Shown: positions 7,644 through 15,428, counted from the first letter of the stretch. The stretch: DNA of 17,114 bases from JAXGPP01 sp964436865 (GCA_964436865.1 CAYTFK010000134.1:1-17114), one strand, 5' to 3'. The notes: a model not told the origin generated them from the sequence alone. Numbers and translations are program-made.

Positions 7644-7799
7644 CTAGCCTAGCCGGGTGAGGGCGGATTGGAAAGCCAGGGCAGGCCTGATGCGAACCGG
7701 ACGGCTGGTCCCGGGCGCCAGGACCGCGCCGCCGTCGCGCACTTCCTCTGCACCGGGTTCAAGCAGCATCTGGTCGGCCACGCCGTGCCCGATTGACAT
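7644..7799 (-). CDS. Possible 51-aa ORF just upstream of the HisN-type gene (doubtful)
   Basis: An ORF from the ATG at 7799 to a TAG at 7644 would encode 51 residues and stops 4 bases before the HisN-type start codon. This is the spacing expected of a coupled upstream gene. About three quarters of its third codon positions are G or C, like the surrounding genes, and the sequence has a plausible soluble composition (DQMLLEPGAEEVRDGG). Against it: I recognise no family, there is no clear ribosome binding site, and its start overlaps a TTGACA box for the opposite strand. It may be a real small protein, a decayed gene end, or chance in high-GC DNA. Confidence 0.22.
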   Translation of the reverse strand: MSIGHGVADQMLLEPGAEEVRDGGAVLAPGTSRPVRIRPALAFQSALTRLG

Positions 7800-7821
7800 G
7801 CCGTTTCTGCTGTGCGAGCAT
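7793..7821 (+). promoter_or_regulatory. Candidate promoter for the exported NodB-like gene
   Basis: A perfect -35 box TTGACA occurs at 7793-7798. With a 17-base spacer the -10 position is GAGCAT (7816-7821), which matches only 3 of 6 consensus bases. It lies about 50 bases upstream of the gene starting at 7872. The strong -35 in a GC-rich intergenic stretch is suggestive, but the weak -10 keeps this tentative. Confidence 0.28.
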
Positions 7822-7871
7822 CTGGTCAGTGCCTTCTTTGTTTCGTCATCCCCAGTACGGGAGGCCCGGCG

Positions 7872-9251
7872 ATGTGGCACGGCTCACGGCGTGATTTCCT
7901 GCGGACTGGTGCGGCGGCGATCGCGACGGCCGCTGCGGGTCGATCATCCCGCTTGCTGGCGCAGATTCCCGGCGATCGGCCGGTGCGCGATGATCAGGTT
8001 GCGGTGCTCAATCCGCGCGGCCGGGTGCCCGTCGGGTTGATCATCGACGACTCCACCTGCCTGGTGAACATGGGGCACTACTGCATGCCCCAGTTCGCCG
8101 AAGCCTGGCCCGACCGCAAAGACTACCAGAAACCCTGGCAGACATTTCCGCGCGAGATTCCCGACGCCTTCGTCCGCAAGTTCGGCGAGTGGTGCGCCGA
8201 GCACGGCGTGAAGGGCAAGTACAGCGTCGTCCCCTACCCGGCATGCGTCGGTTGGCTCGACCGCGATCTGCCCGGCTGGTCGCACCGGGCGCTTCGCGAG
8301 AGCATCGATCTGGTGCGCTCCCTGATGGTTCCCTCGTGGGACATCCACCCCGAGATGATCAGTCACACCTGGGCCATCGACACGCGGACCGGCCGCCCCT
8401 ACGACGAGCGTACGCCCGATTACATGGAGAACTGGGGTTTCAGCGTCGGCAAGTCGTCTGCCGAGTTGACCGACTACCTCGGTTATGCGCTGCGGATCTT
8501 GAAGAACATCGATCTGCCTTGCGAAGGAGTGACCACCCCCGGCGGCTTCGGCAGCCAGTCGCGGCCGGCGCTCGCCCAAGCGACGCTCGACTCCTGCCGC
8601 GACGTCTATCAGACGGAGATCCCGCACTACTTCCGCGACCTGTTTACCGACGAGCGCAGCGTCGCGCCCCTGGTGCAGTATGCATCGGGGCTCGACGGTC
8701 CCGATCCCAAGTGCGTCGTCTCGATCATCGGCTGCACCGGCGACTGGTTCGGCGGCTGGGACGGCACCGAGCCGGGCGATGTCGATCAGTTCATCACCGC
8801 CGATCTCGCCAAAGGCCGCATGGTCGATGTCATCGAACGCGGCGAACCGGCGATTATGGTCTGCCATTGGCCGGGCATCTACTTCAATGGGCAGGAGGTG
8901 GGCTTCAAGATCCTCCGGCAAGTGGTCCAGCGGTTGCACGCCCGTTACGAACACCTGCTATGGATGAAATTGAGCGAGGTCGCCCGCTACTGGGCGGCCA
9001 AGGAACTGACGCGTATCGAGCGCGACGGCGCGGCCATCAAGCTTCAGGCGCCCTTTGCCGCCCCCGCCTTCACCCTCCGAGTGCCATCGAGCGGCCAGGC
9101 TCCGCCCCGGCTCACCATTGGCGACAAGCCACAGGCGATCGCCGAAGTCGGCCGGAAGCTCGACCTCGAGCCGGGCACGTGGACTCGCGACGGGCAGGGC
9201 CTCGTCGTCTGCTTCGACCTGCCCAAGGGCCCAAGCCGAATCGACGCCTAG
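7872..9251 (+). CDS. Tat-exported NodB-like (polysaccharide deacetylase fold) protein of unknown substrate
   Basis: A predicted exported protein of 459 aa. The ATG at 7872 has GGGAGG just upstream and begins with a twin-arginine signal (S-R-R-D-F-L-R-T-G, then an Ala-rich stretch), so it should leave the cytoplasm folded. The body carries the order of polar motifs seen in NodB-fold deacetylases, in divergent form: I-I-D-D (57-60) for the Asp motif, D-I-H-P-E-M-I-S-H (158-165) with two His that could hold a metal, T-T-P-G-G (221-225) for the R/T-x-P-G turn, and V-C-H-W-P-G (330-335) for the late His. Family members remove acetyl groups from N- or O-acetylated glycans. The last 85 residues look like a separate beta-rich domain. 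It precedes an exported oxidoreductase and a glycoside hydrolase, so a glycan substrate is likely. The fold is inferred from motif order only. Confidence 0.62.
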   Translation: MWHGSRRDFLRTGAAAIATAAAGRSSRLLAQIPGDRPVRDDQVAVLNPRGRVPVGLIIDDSTCLVNMGHYCMPQFAEAWPDRKDYQKPWQTFPREIPDAFVRKFGEWCAEHGVKGKYSVVPYPACVGWLDRDLPGWSHRALRESIDLVRSLMVPSWDIHPEMISHTWAIDTRTGRPYDERTPDYMENWGFSVGKSSAELTDYLGYALRILKNIDLPCEGVTTPGGFGSQSRPALAQATLDSCRDVYQTEIPHYFRDLFTDERSVAPLVQYASGLDGPDPKCVVSIIGCTGDWFGGWDGTEPGDVDQFITADLAKGRMVDVIERGEPAIMVCHWPGIYFNGQEVGFKILRQVVQRLHARYEHLLWMKLSEVARYWAAKELTRIERDGAAIKLQAPFAAPAFTLRVPSSGQAPPRLTIGDKPQAIAEVGRKLDLEPGTWTRDGQGLVVCFDLPKGPSRIDA

Positions 9252-9340
9252 GCCGCGCAGACGGTGCGGAATCCAGCGTTGGTGTCATGAATCGCGGTGC
9301 AGGGCGTGCCCTCGTTGCCGTCACCCTGCGCTTCACACTC

Positions 9341-9369
9341 TTGCCTCCCGCCCGCCGCAGGGTTATCCT
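9341..9369 (+). promoter_or_regulatory. Candidate sigma70-type promoter before the oxidoreductase gene
   Basis: TTGCCT (9341-9346) and TATCCT (9364-9369) are separated by exactly 17 bases. The -35 matches 4 of 6 and the -10 matches 4 of 6 consensus bases. Transcription would begin near 9376, giving a leader of about 44 bases before the ATG at 9420, with GGAGG at 9408-9412. This could drive the oxidoreductase, glycoside hydrolase and TIGR03032 genes as one unit. Confidence 0.4.
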
Positions 9370-9419
9370 CGACGGACATCGATCACTCGCTCGCCACCCT
9401 TCCTGCTGGAGGCCCATCC

Positions 9420-10685
9420 ATGCGGCGCATCTCCCGACGACAACTCCTCAAACGCGGAGCCACCGCGGCGGCGCTGGCGGTCGGCGCCCCTTTTGTTGTC
9501 TCGTCGAGCGCGCTGGCGCAGCCGGGCCAACCGGGAGCCAACGACCGGGTGATCGTTGGCTGCATTGGCAACGGAGGCCGTGCCCGCCAGCTCATGGATC
9601 ACCTGCCGGCCGGGGGACAAATCGTCGCCATCAGCGACTGCTACCCGCAGCGGATGATCGACACTTTGGCGGAAAAGAAAGCCGACTGGAAGACTTATCC
9701 CGATTACCGGCAGATGTTCGACGAGGAGAAACTCGACGCAGTGATCGTGGCCACGCCCGATCATGCCCGCGCGCTGCCCTGCATCCGCGCCTGCCAGGCC
9801 GGTCTCGACGTCTACGCCGAGAAGCCGCTCACCCTCACCATCGCCGAAGGCCGATCGCTGGTCAAGGCCGCGCGGAAGTACCAGCGCGTGTTCCAGGTCG
9901 GATCGCAACAGCGGACCATGGAGGTAAACCGTTTTGCGTGTGAGCTGGTCCGCAGCGGCGGGATCGGCAAGCTGAAAGTCGTGCAGGGCGTGAATTACAC
10001 CGGCCCGCGCGACTACGAGGGGCTGCCCGAACAGCCGATCCCCGAGGGGGACGACTGGGACACCTGGCAGGCCCAGACCTCCGCCAAGCCCTTCAACCAC
10101 CAGCTTCAATTCGGCTGGATGGCATGGCGCGATTACTCTGGAGGCGAGATGACCAACTGGGGCGCCCACGGCTGCGACCAGGTGCAATGGGCCCTCGGCA
10201 TGAGCGAGACCGGACCCGTAGAAATCTGGCCCGTCACCCCTGGCCCCCACGGCAAGGTCTCGATGCGCTATGCCAACGGGGTCGAAGTCCGCTATGAACT
10301 GGACAAGGGACCGCAGGGAGGCGCGATCTTCGTCGGCGAGAAATGCAAGATTGAGATCAACCGCAACAAGTTCACCACCAATCCGCCCGACTTCGTCAAG
10401 GATCCGCCCAGCGGCGAGGTAGCCGACGAGTGGGAAGGTCCGGGTTGGATCGCGCGGCCGCACCTGCAGAACTGGCTCGATTGCATCAAGACTCGCGCCA
10501 AGCCCAATGCCGACGTTGAAATCGGCCATCGCTCGGTGAGCGTTTGCCACCTGGCCAACATCGCCCGGCTGGTCGGCCGCCGGTTGCGGTGGGATCCGGA
10601 CAAAGAACAGTTCGTGGGCGATGACGACGCCAACGCCTATCTCGACCGGCCCAAGCGTAAGGGATGGGAACTGGGGGAAGTGTGA
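9420..10685 (+). CDS. Tat-exported Gfo/Idh/MocA-family oxidoreductase
   Basis: An NAD(P)-dependent sugar or polyol oxidoreductase family member, 421 aa. The ATG at 9420 is preceded by GGAGG (9408-9412). Residues 1-33 form a twin-arginine signal (I-S-R-R-Q-L-L-K-R-G, hydrophobic core, A-L-A cleavage site). The Rossmann domain follows with G-C-I-G-N-G-G (48-53), 'ATPDHARA' (111-118), and the family catalytic-site E-K-P (134-136) in 'YAEKPLT'. The C-terminal substrate domain includes 'NWGAHGCDQVQWALG'. Planctomycetes have many exported members of this family, thought to be folded with cofactor before Tat export, but their substrates are mostly unknown. It sits between a NodB-like protein and a glycoside hydrolase, 52 bases before the latter. 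A role in modifying or oxidising a released sugar is inference. Confidence 0.9.
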   Translation: MRRISRRQLLKRGATAAALAVGAPFVVSSSALAQPGQPGANDRVIVGCIGNGGRARQLMDHLPAGGQIVAISDCYPQRMIDTLAEKKADWKTYPDYRQMFDEEKLDAVIVATPDHARALPCIRACQAGLDVYAEKPLTLTIAEGRSLVKAARKYQRVFQVGSQQRTMEVNRFACELVRSGGIGKLKVVQGVNYTGPRDYEGLPEQPIPEGDDWDTWQAQTSAKPFNHQLQFGWMAWRDYSGGEMTNWGAHGCDQVQWALGMSETGPVEIWPVTPGPHGKVSMRYANGVEVRYELDKGPQGGAIFVGEKCKIEINRNKFTTNPPDFVKDPPSGEVADEWEGPGWIARPHLQNWLDCIKTRAKPNADVEIGHRSVSVCHLANIARLVGRRLRWDPDKEQFVGDDDANAYLDRPKRKGWELGEV

Positions 10686-10737
10686 GCGGAATGCTCGCTT
10701 CGCACGCCGCGAGGCCGTAACCCGGGAGAATCTTGTT

Positions 10738-13077
10738 GTGAACACGCAACTCGTTTCCGCTGCGGCCTTCGCCGTGTTGGCGGTCGTTTCATCCGTCTCG
10801 GCGGCCGAATTGCCCGGCCCGGTGATTCCCGACGGACTGGGCGTCAACATCCACTTCACCGATCCGCGTCCCGGTGAAATGGCGATGCTTGCCGACGCCG
10901 GTTTCACCATCGTCCGCATGGACTTTTCCTGGGGCGCCACCGAGCGGGAGAAGGGACAATACGACTTCGCGGCCTACGACCGCCTGATGGCGGCGCTCGC
11001 GCCGCACAAGATCCGCGCGCTGTTCATCCTCGACTATTCCAACCGCCACTACGACAACAACCAGTCGCCCGCCAGCGACGAGGGCCGCAAGGCGTTCGCC
11101 CGTTGGGCCGCGGCGGCTGCGGTTCACTTCCGCGGCCGCGGCATCCTCTGGGAAATGTACAACGAGCCGAACATCAGCTTCTGGCGGCCCGAGCCCAAGG
11201 TCGACGACTACGTCAAGCTGGCACTCGAAGTGGGCAAGGCGCTCCGCGCGGCGGCCCCCGACGAAATCTACATCGGTCCGGCCACGTCGCAGATCGACAT
11301 GCCGTTCCTCGAAGCCTGTTTCAAGGCCGGTTTGCTGGAGTACTGGTCGGCCGTTTCGGTGCATCCCTACCGGCAAAAGCCGCCGGAGACCGCCGCCGAA
11401 GAATACGCCCGGCTGCGGCAACTCATCGACCGCTACGCCCCCAAGGGCAAACAGATTCCCATTCTCTCCGGCGAATGGGGATACTCGGCGGCATGGAAAG
11501 GCTACGACGAAGCCATTCAGGGGCGGATGCTGCCGCGCCAGTGGATGACCAATCTCGCTCACGCGGTGCCCGTCTCCATCTGGTACGACTGGCACGACGA
11601 CGGCCCCGACCCCAAAGAACCCGAACACCACTTCGGCACCGTGCTCCATCCGTACCACGAAGGGCGCAGCCCGGTGTACGACCCCAAACCCGCCTACCTC
11701 GCCGCCAAGACTCTCAACAGCACGCTCGCCGGATTCCGCTTCAACAAACGGCTCGACGTCGGTTCTCCCGACGATCATGTGTACCTGTTCGACAAGGGAG
11801 ATGAGCTTCGCCTGGCAGCCTGGAGCGTCAACGAAAAACCCCATGCGGTCCGCATCCCGGCCAGCCCGGGGCAGTTCGTCATCACGGGCCATAACGGAGA
11901 GACACTGCCGCCGGTCGCCGCCACCGCCGCCGGACTGGAGCTTGTCGTCGACGGCGGTCCGCGTTACCTCGTGCCTCAGGGACCGAACGACCTGCTTCGT
12001 CTGGCCGCCGCCTGGGAATCGGTGCCGGGCTTCCGCGCGGTTGAAGTCCACGGCCGTTCCGCCGCGATGCTCGATCTTGGCAATCCGCTCGATCGGCCCA
12101 TCCGCGCCGCGCTCAACGGCCAGGAGTCCGTCGAAATCCAGCCCGGCGCCACCGCCACACTGCGCACGCCGCTCGACCTGACCCGGTCGAGCGACCCGGT
12201 CGACGTGGTCATGGAATGCCGCATCGACGGTTTCGGACGGCTCGCGCAGCGGTCGCGGATACTGGTAAGCAACCCGCTGCGCGTCACCTTCGGCCCGCTC
12301 GCGGCGGCCGAACTGACGCTGCGAGTGGAAAACGGCTCCGGCGCTCCTTTGCAGGGCACCGTGGTTCTGGCCGATGTTGAGGGCTTGCGCCTGACTGAGA
12401 CTTCGAAGCCTATCGAACTCGCTCGCGGCGAAACGCAGAAAGATGTGACCTTCGCTTTGGAAGAGGCGGCGCGCGGGTTTCGCTTGGGTGTCGAGATCAA
12501 GGATCGTGAGGGCCGACTGCAACTCCGGGTGCCCCCCAGCCGCCGCGAGCTGGTCGACGACTTCGCTCAATACAATGCCGAAAGCCTCGCCGCCGCCTGG
12601 AAGGTCGTGCCCGACGGCGACGCCAAGGTTGGCTCCACCCAGGCGGTGAGCCTCGCGACAGCTCCGCCGGGACTGCCGGGCGCGCCGGTCCAGGCACTCA
12701 AGATCAACTACAGCATGGAGGAGGGCTGGAAATTTATCCGGCTCGTGCCACAGCAGGAAGCCATGAAACGGATCGATGGGCGTCCCAAGGCGCTGGGGCT
12801 TTGGCTTTATGGTGACGAATCGGGCCACAGTCCGCGGCTGCGGTTTACCGACTCGACGGGGCAGACTTTCCAGCCCACCGCCGAGTCGATCTCCTGGAAG
12901 GGCTGGCGGTACGTCGAGCTGACGCTCGACGGCGCGGCGAGCGGCCATTGGGGCGGGGCCGACGACGGCGTGGTGCACTACCCGATCCGCTGGGACTCGC
13001 TGCTATTGATCGACGGCACGCGGAGCGCCAGCCCGCCGCGCGATGTATACCTCGTTTCGCCCATGTTGATCCGCTGA
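10738..13077 (+). CDS. Secreted multidomain clan GH-A glycoside hydrolase (GH5/GH39-like)
   Basis: A predicted secreted glycan hydrolase, 779 aa. It uses a GTG start at 10738 with GGGAG (10724-10728) 9 bases upstream. Residues 1-26 are a Sec signal peptide (hydrophobic core, S-A-A cleavage region). A (beta/alpha)8 catalytic domain spans about 30-340. It opens with 'GLGVNIHFTDPRPGEMAML' and has the two clan GH-A glutamates: E143 in Y-N-E-P-N (acid/base) and E246 in S-G-E-W-G (nucleophile). The rest is beta-sandwich material. About 350-600 contains fibronectin-like repeats. From about 606 to the end ('VDDFAQYNAESLAAAW', 'ALGLWLYGDE', 'GWRYVELTL') it resembles a jelly-roll carbohydrate-binding module that binds glycan or calcium. 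Substrate cannot be read from sequence; cellulase-type, xylosidase-type and other GH-A activities remain open. It lies 52 bases after the oxidoreductase and 17 bases before the next gene. Confidence 0.82.
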   Translation: MNTQLVSAAAFAVLAVVSSVSAAELPGPVIPDGLGVNIHFTDPRPGEMAMLADAGFTIVRMDFSWGATEREKGQYDFAAYDRLMAALAPHKIRALFILDYSNRHYDNNQSPASDEGRKAFARWAAAAAVHFRGRGILWEMYNEPNISFWRPEPKVDDYVKLALEVGKALRAAAPDEIYIGPATSQIDMPFLEACFKAGLLEYWSAVSVHPYRQKPPETAAEEYARLRQLIDRYAPKGKQIPILSGEWGYSAAWKGYDEAIQGRMLPRQWMTNLAHAVPVSIWYDWHDDGPDPKEPEHHFGTVLHPYHEGRSPVYDPKPAYLAAKTLNSTLAGFRFNKRLDVGSPDDHVYLFDKGDELRLAAWSVNEKPHAVRIPASPGQFVITGHNGETLPPVAATAAGLELVVDGGPRYLVPQGPNDLLRLAAAWESVPGFRAVEVHGRSAAMLDLGNPLDRPIRAALNGQESVEIQPGATATLRTPLDLTRSSDPVDVVMECRIDGFGRLAQRSRILVSNPLRVTFGPLAAAELTLRVENGSGAPLQGTVVLADVEGLRLTETSKPIELARGETQKDVTFALEEAARGFRLGVEIKDREGRLQLRVPPSRRELVDDFAQYNAESLAAAWKVVPDGDAKVGSTQAVSLATAPPGLPGAPVQALKINYSMEEGWKFIRLVPQQEAMKRIDGRPKALGLWLYGDESGHSPRLRFTDSTGQTFQPTAESISWKGWRYVELTLDGAASGHWGGADDGVVHYPIRWDSLLLIDGTRSASPPRDVYLVSPMLIR

Positions 13078-13094
13078 ACAGGCGGCTCGCCGCG

Positions 13095-14132
13095 ATGGCC
13101 CGTTCGCCCGCCCCGTCCCGGTTCGGCTTCACCTGCTCACCCGAGCTGTTCGAACTGCTGAGCTGGTGGCAGGCGACGCTCCTCGTGTCGACCTACCAGG
13201 CGGGCAAGGTGCTGATGGTCCGCGCGCGGCAGGGACGGGCGTCGACCGTGATGCGCAACTTCGACCGTCCCATGGGCCTGGCGACCCGGTCCGACGGTTT
13301 CGCAATCGCCACCCGCGAGCAGATCTGGTTTCTCCATGACGCTCCCGAGATCGCGGCGCGGCTGAAACCCTTCGGACTGTACGACGCCTGCTTCCTGCCG
13401 CGGCGATCGCACGTTACGGGCGACATCCGCGTGCATGAAATCGCTTGGGCGGGTGAGGAGTTGTGGATCGCCAACACGCGTTACTCCTGCCTGTGCACGC
13501 TCGACGACCGCTTCAGCTTCGTTCCCCGCTGGCGACCGCCTTTCATCACTGCGCTGGAGCCCGAGGATCGCTGCCACTTGAACGGGTTGGCGGTGGTCGG
13601 GGGATGCCCCAAGTACGTCACGATGCTCGGCGTCGCCAACTCCCCCTCCGGCTGGCGAGAGAACAAAGCCAGCGGCGGTTGCCTGATCGACGTCGAAACC
13701 GGTGAGATCGTCTCCGGCGGCCTCTCCATGCCCCACTCTCCCCGCGTGTATGATGGTCGGCTGTGGACGCTCGATTCCGGCACGGGCCGCCTGCTGGCGG
13801 TCGACGTACGCAACGGGCATACCGACACGGTGGCCGAACTGCCGGGCTACACTCGCGGCCTGACCGCGCTCGGGCCCTACGCTCTGGTGGGCTTGTCCCG
13901 GGTCCGCGAGACCTCGACCTTCCAGGGACTGCCGGTCCACCGCCGGCATAGCCCGCTTCGCTGTGGGGTATGGCTGGTTCATTGGGAAACGGGCCGGGTA
14001 ATACCGGGCCTGGAGTTTCACCGCGGGGTGAACGAGATCTTCGACGTTCAGATCCTCCCGCAACGGCGGCATCCAGCCTTTGTCGGGCTCGAACAGGACG
14101 CGATTCGGCATCTGGTCGTTATGCCCCGTTAA
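13095..14132 (+). CDS. TIGR03032-family protein (DUF4915-like), function unknown
   Basis: A 345-aa protein recognised as TIGR03032/DUF4915. Its marks are the N-terminal 'FGFTCSPELFELLSWWQATLLVSTYQAGKVLMV', then 'FDRPMGLA', 'HEIAWAGEELWIANTRYSCL', 'RCHLNGLA' and a C-terminal 'GLEFHRGVNEIFDVQILP'. The repeated strand-rich blocks (W-x-A-N, L-W-x-L-D-S-G-x-G, V-D-V) look like a beta-propeller. No signal peptide or membrane helix is visible, so it is probably cytoplasmic unless exported in another way. Members elsewhere co-occur with glycan or TPR-type genes but have no established biochemical role. The ATG at 13095 is 17 bases after the glycoside hydrolase stop with only a weak AGGCGG upstream, so coupling to that gene is likely. 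Confidence 0.82.
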   Translation: MARSPAPSRFGFTCSPELFELLSWWQATLLVSTYQAGKVLMVRARQGRASTVMRNFDRPMGLATRSDGFAIATREQIWFLHDAPEIAARLKPFGLYDACFLPRRSHVTGDIRVHEIAWAGEELWIANTRYSCLCTLDDRFSFVPRWRPPFITALEPEDRCHLNGLAVVGGCPKYVTMLGVANSPSGWRENKASGGCLIDVETGEIVSGGLSMPHSPRVYDGRLWTLDSGTGRLLAVDVRNGHTDTVAELPGYTRGLTALGPYALVGLSRVRETSTFQGLPVHRRHSPLRCGVWLVHWETGRVIPGLEFHRGVNEIFDVQILPQRRHPAFVGLEQDAIRHLVVMPR

Positions 14133-14135
14133 AAC

Positions 14136-14189
14136 GCCGGTCGGTCCCGTGCGCCCTGCCCTCACCCCCCCTCTAAGATACGGACCGGC
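14136..14189 (+). terminator. Weak stem-loop after the TIGR03032 gene
   Basis: GCCGGTC (14136-14142) pairs exactly with GACCGGC (14183-14189). An inner GGTCCCGT/ACGGACC pairing with one bulge would extend it and leave a loop of about 29 bases. There is no T tract, so if it ends transcription it does so weakly. It sits between the carbohydrate block and the histidine kinase gene. Confidence 0.25.
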
Positions 14190-14273
14190 TTACTCCGCAA
14201 AGCGGTGCAAGCCAGACTCTGGCGAAATCCTCAATCTCGGGCTATGATTCCAAAACGACCCGGACAAACCGCC

Positions 14274-15428
14274 ATGCCCACCTTCTTTGCCGCTGACGGA
14301 CGAGATGAAACGGAGGATCTTGCGCGCAAACAGCTTATCCTCCAGAACAGCTCGGTCTTCCAGGCTCTCATTCAGTCCGTTCCGCTTCCGGTAATGGTGT
14401 TGAACGACAAGCGGCAGGTGGTGGCTGCCAACGAACCGCTGTTGAATCTGGTGGGCCGCCTCGAGCAAGGGATCGTCGGCAAGCGTCCTGGTGAGGTAAT
14501 CGGCTGCGCGCGTTGGAAAGAGGGGCCCGACGGCTGCGGCACTTCCCGATACTGCCTGACCTGCGGAGCCGTCGAAGCGATTCTGGCAAGCCAGGGTTGC
14601 GACGATCGGGTGACGCGCGAATGTCGCGTCATGTGTGAGTCGGAAACGGGGCCCGCGGCCATGGACCTGCGGGTTACCGCCCGCGGCATCGAACTGGAGG
14701 GGGAACGATTCAGTGTCTGCTCGGTGGAAGACGTCAGCGACCGCAAACGGCTGGCCGTGCTGACGCGGATGTTCTTCCACGACGTGCTCAATACGGCGGG
14801 CTGCATCCAGGGATACATGTATCTCCTCGCCCGGGGCGGCAATGGCGGTTCCAATTACACCGAACGCCTCTCCGACCTCGTCGCCCAACTGGTCGAGGAA
14901 ATCGAGTCGCAGCGCGATCTCACCTATGCCGAAAGCGGCGATCTGGCCGTGCAGCCCGAGGCGGTGCATACCGGCGCGCTGCTGATGGACCTCCGCACGC
15001 TCTACGCCGGGCACAGCGTCGCGCAGGGCCGGCAAATTGCCCTCGGCGACATCTGGGACGGCCCCCTCGTAACCGACGGCCGGTTGCTGGCCCGGGTGTT
15101 GGGAAACATGGTTAAGAACGCGCTCGAAGCGACACCGGCTGGCGGCACCGTCAGCCTCGACTGCCTTCCTCGGCAGGAGGAAGTCGTCTTCCGGGTCCGC
15201 AATCCGGGCGTCATACCCGAAAACGTTCAGCTTCAGATCTTCCAGCGGTCGTTCAGCACCAAGGCGCCGGCCGGCCGCGGCATCGGCACCTACAGTATGA
15301 AGCTTCTCGGCGAACGCTACCTGCGCGGCCGGGTCGATTTCGTCAGCCGCGACCCGGAAGGAACCGTCTTCTCGCTCGCCATTCCCCGCCTCTACGACCG
15401 GCCCGTCGAACAATCGCCGATCGGCTGA
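14274..15428 (+). CDS. Soluble PAS sensor histidine kinase with a four-cysteine PAS signature
   Basis: A cytoplasmic sensor kinase of 384 aa with no membrane segment. I chose ATG 14274 over ATG 14244 because the ten codons between them are A/T-rich at third positions, unlike the rest. A PAS domain occupies about 20-155 ('FQALIQSVPLPVMVLNDKRQVVAANEP'). In it, C78-x9-C88-x5-C94-x2-C97 (motif G-C-G-T-S-R-Y-C-L-T-C-G-A) forms a cluster that could bind metal, an Fe-S cluster or a redox signal. The phospho-acceptor box is F-F-H-D-V-L-N with His169. A HATPase domain follows with the N box 'MVKNALEATPAGG' and a G box 'GRGIGTYSMKLL'. The first D-x-G motif is replaced by R-N-P-G-V-I-P, as in a known subgroup of kinases carrying this PAS type. 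No response regulator is adjacent. The start site is moderately certain, the kinase call high. Confidence 0.88.
   Translation: MPTFFAADGRDETEDLARKQLILQNSSVFQALIQSVPLPVMVLNDKRQVVAANEPLLNLVGRLEQGIVGKRPGEVIGCARWKEGPDGCGTSRYCLTCGAVEAILASQGCDDRVTRECRVMCESETGPAAMDLRVTARGIELEGERFSVCSVEDVSDRKRLAVLTRMFFHDVLNTAGCIQGYMYLLARGGNGGSNYTERLSDLVAQLVEEIESQRDLTYAESGDLAVQPEAVHTGALLMDLRTLYAGHSVAQGRQIALGDIWDGPLVTDGRLLARVLGNMVKNALEATPAGGTVSLDCLPRQEEVVFRVRNPGVIPENVQLQIFQRSFSTKAPAGRGIGTYSMKLLGERYLRGRVDFVSRDPEGTVFSLAIPRLYDRPVEQSPIG

Noticed and set aside
7685..7705. A GGTTCGCATC stretch on the minus strand resembling a tRNA T-loop
   Set aside because: The five flanking bases do not form a T stem, and no acceptor or anticodon stem could be placed.
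9297..9331. GTGCAGGG/CCCTGCGC inverted repeat after the NodB-like gene
   Set aside because: The stem needs a wobble pair and a 19-base loop and lacks a T tract, too weak to call a terminator.
8189..9943. A 584-codon plus-strand frame overlapping the NodB-like and oxidoreductase genes
   Set aside because: It is Arg/Pro/His-rich with no motifs, runs across two well-supported genes and is a frame shadow.
10789..12978. A 729-codon minus-strand open frame antisense to the glycoside hydrolase
   Set aside because: It is the antisense shadow of a gene with a signal peptide and both catalytic glutamates, and no family features are visible.
14244..14273. Ten-codon N-terminal extension of the histidine kinase
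   Set aside because: Third codon positions are mostly A/T, unlike the rest of the gene, and there is no ribosome binding site, so the downstream ATG is preferred.
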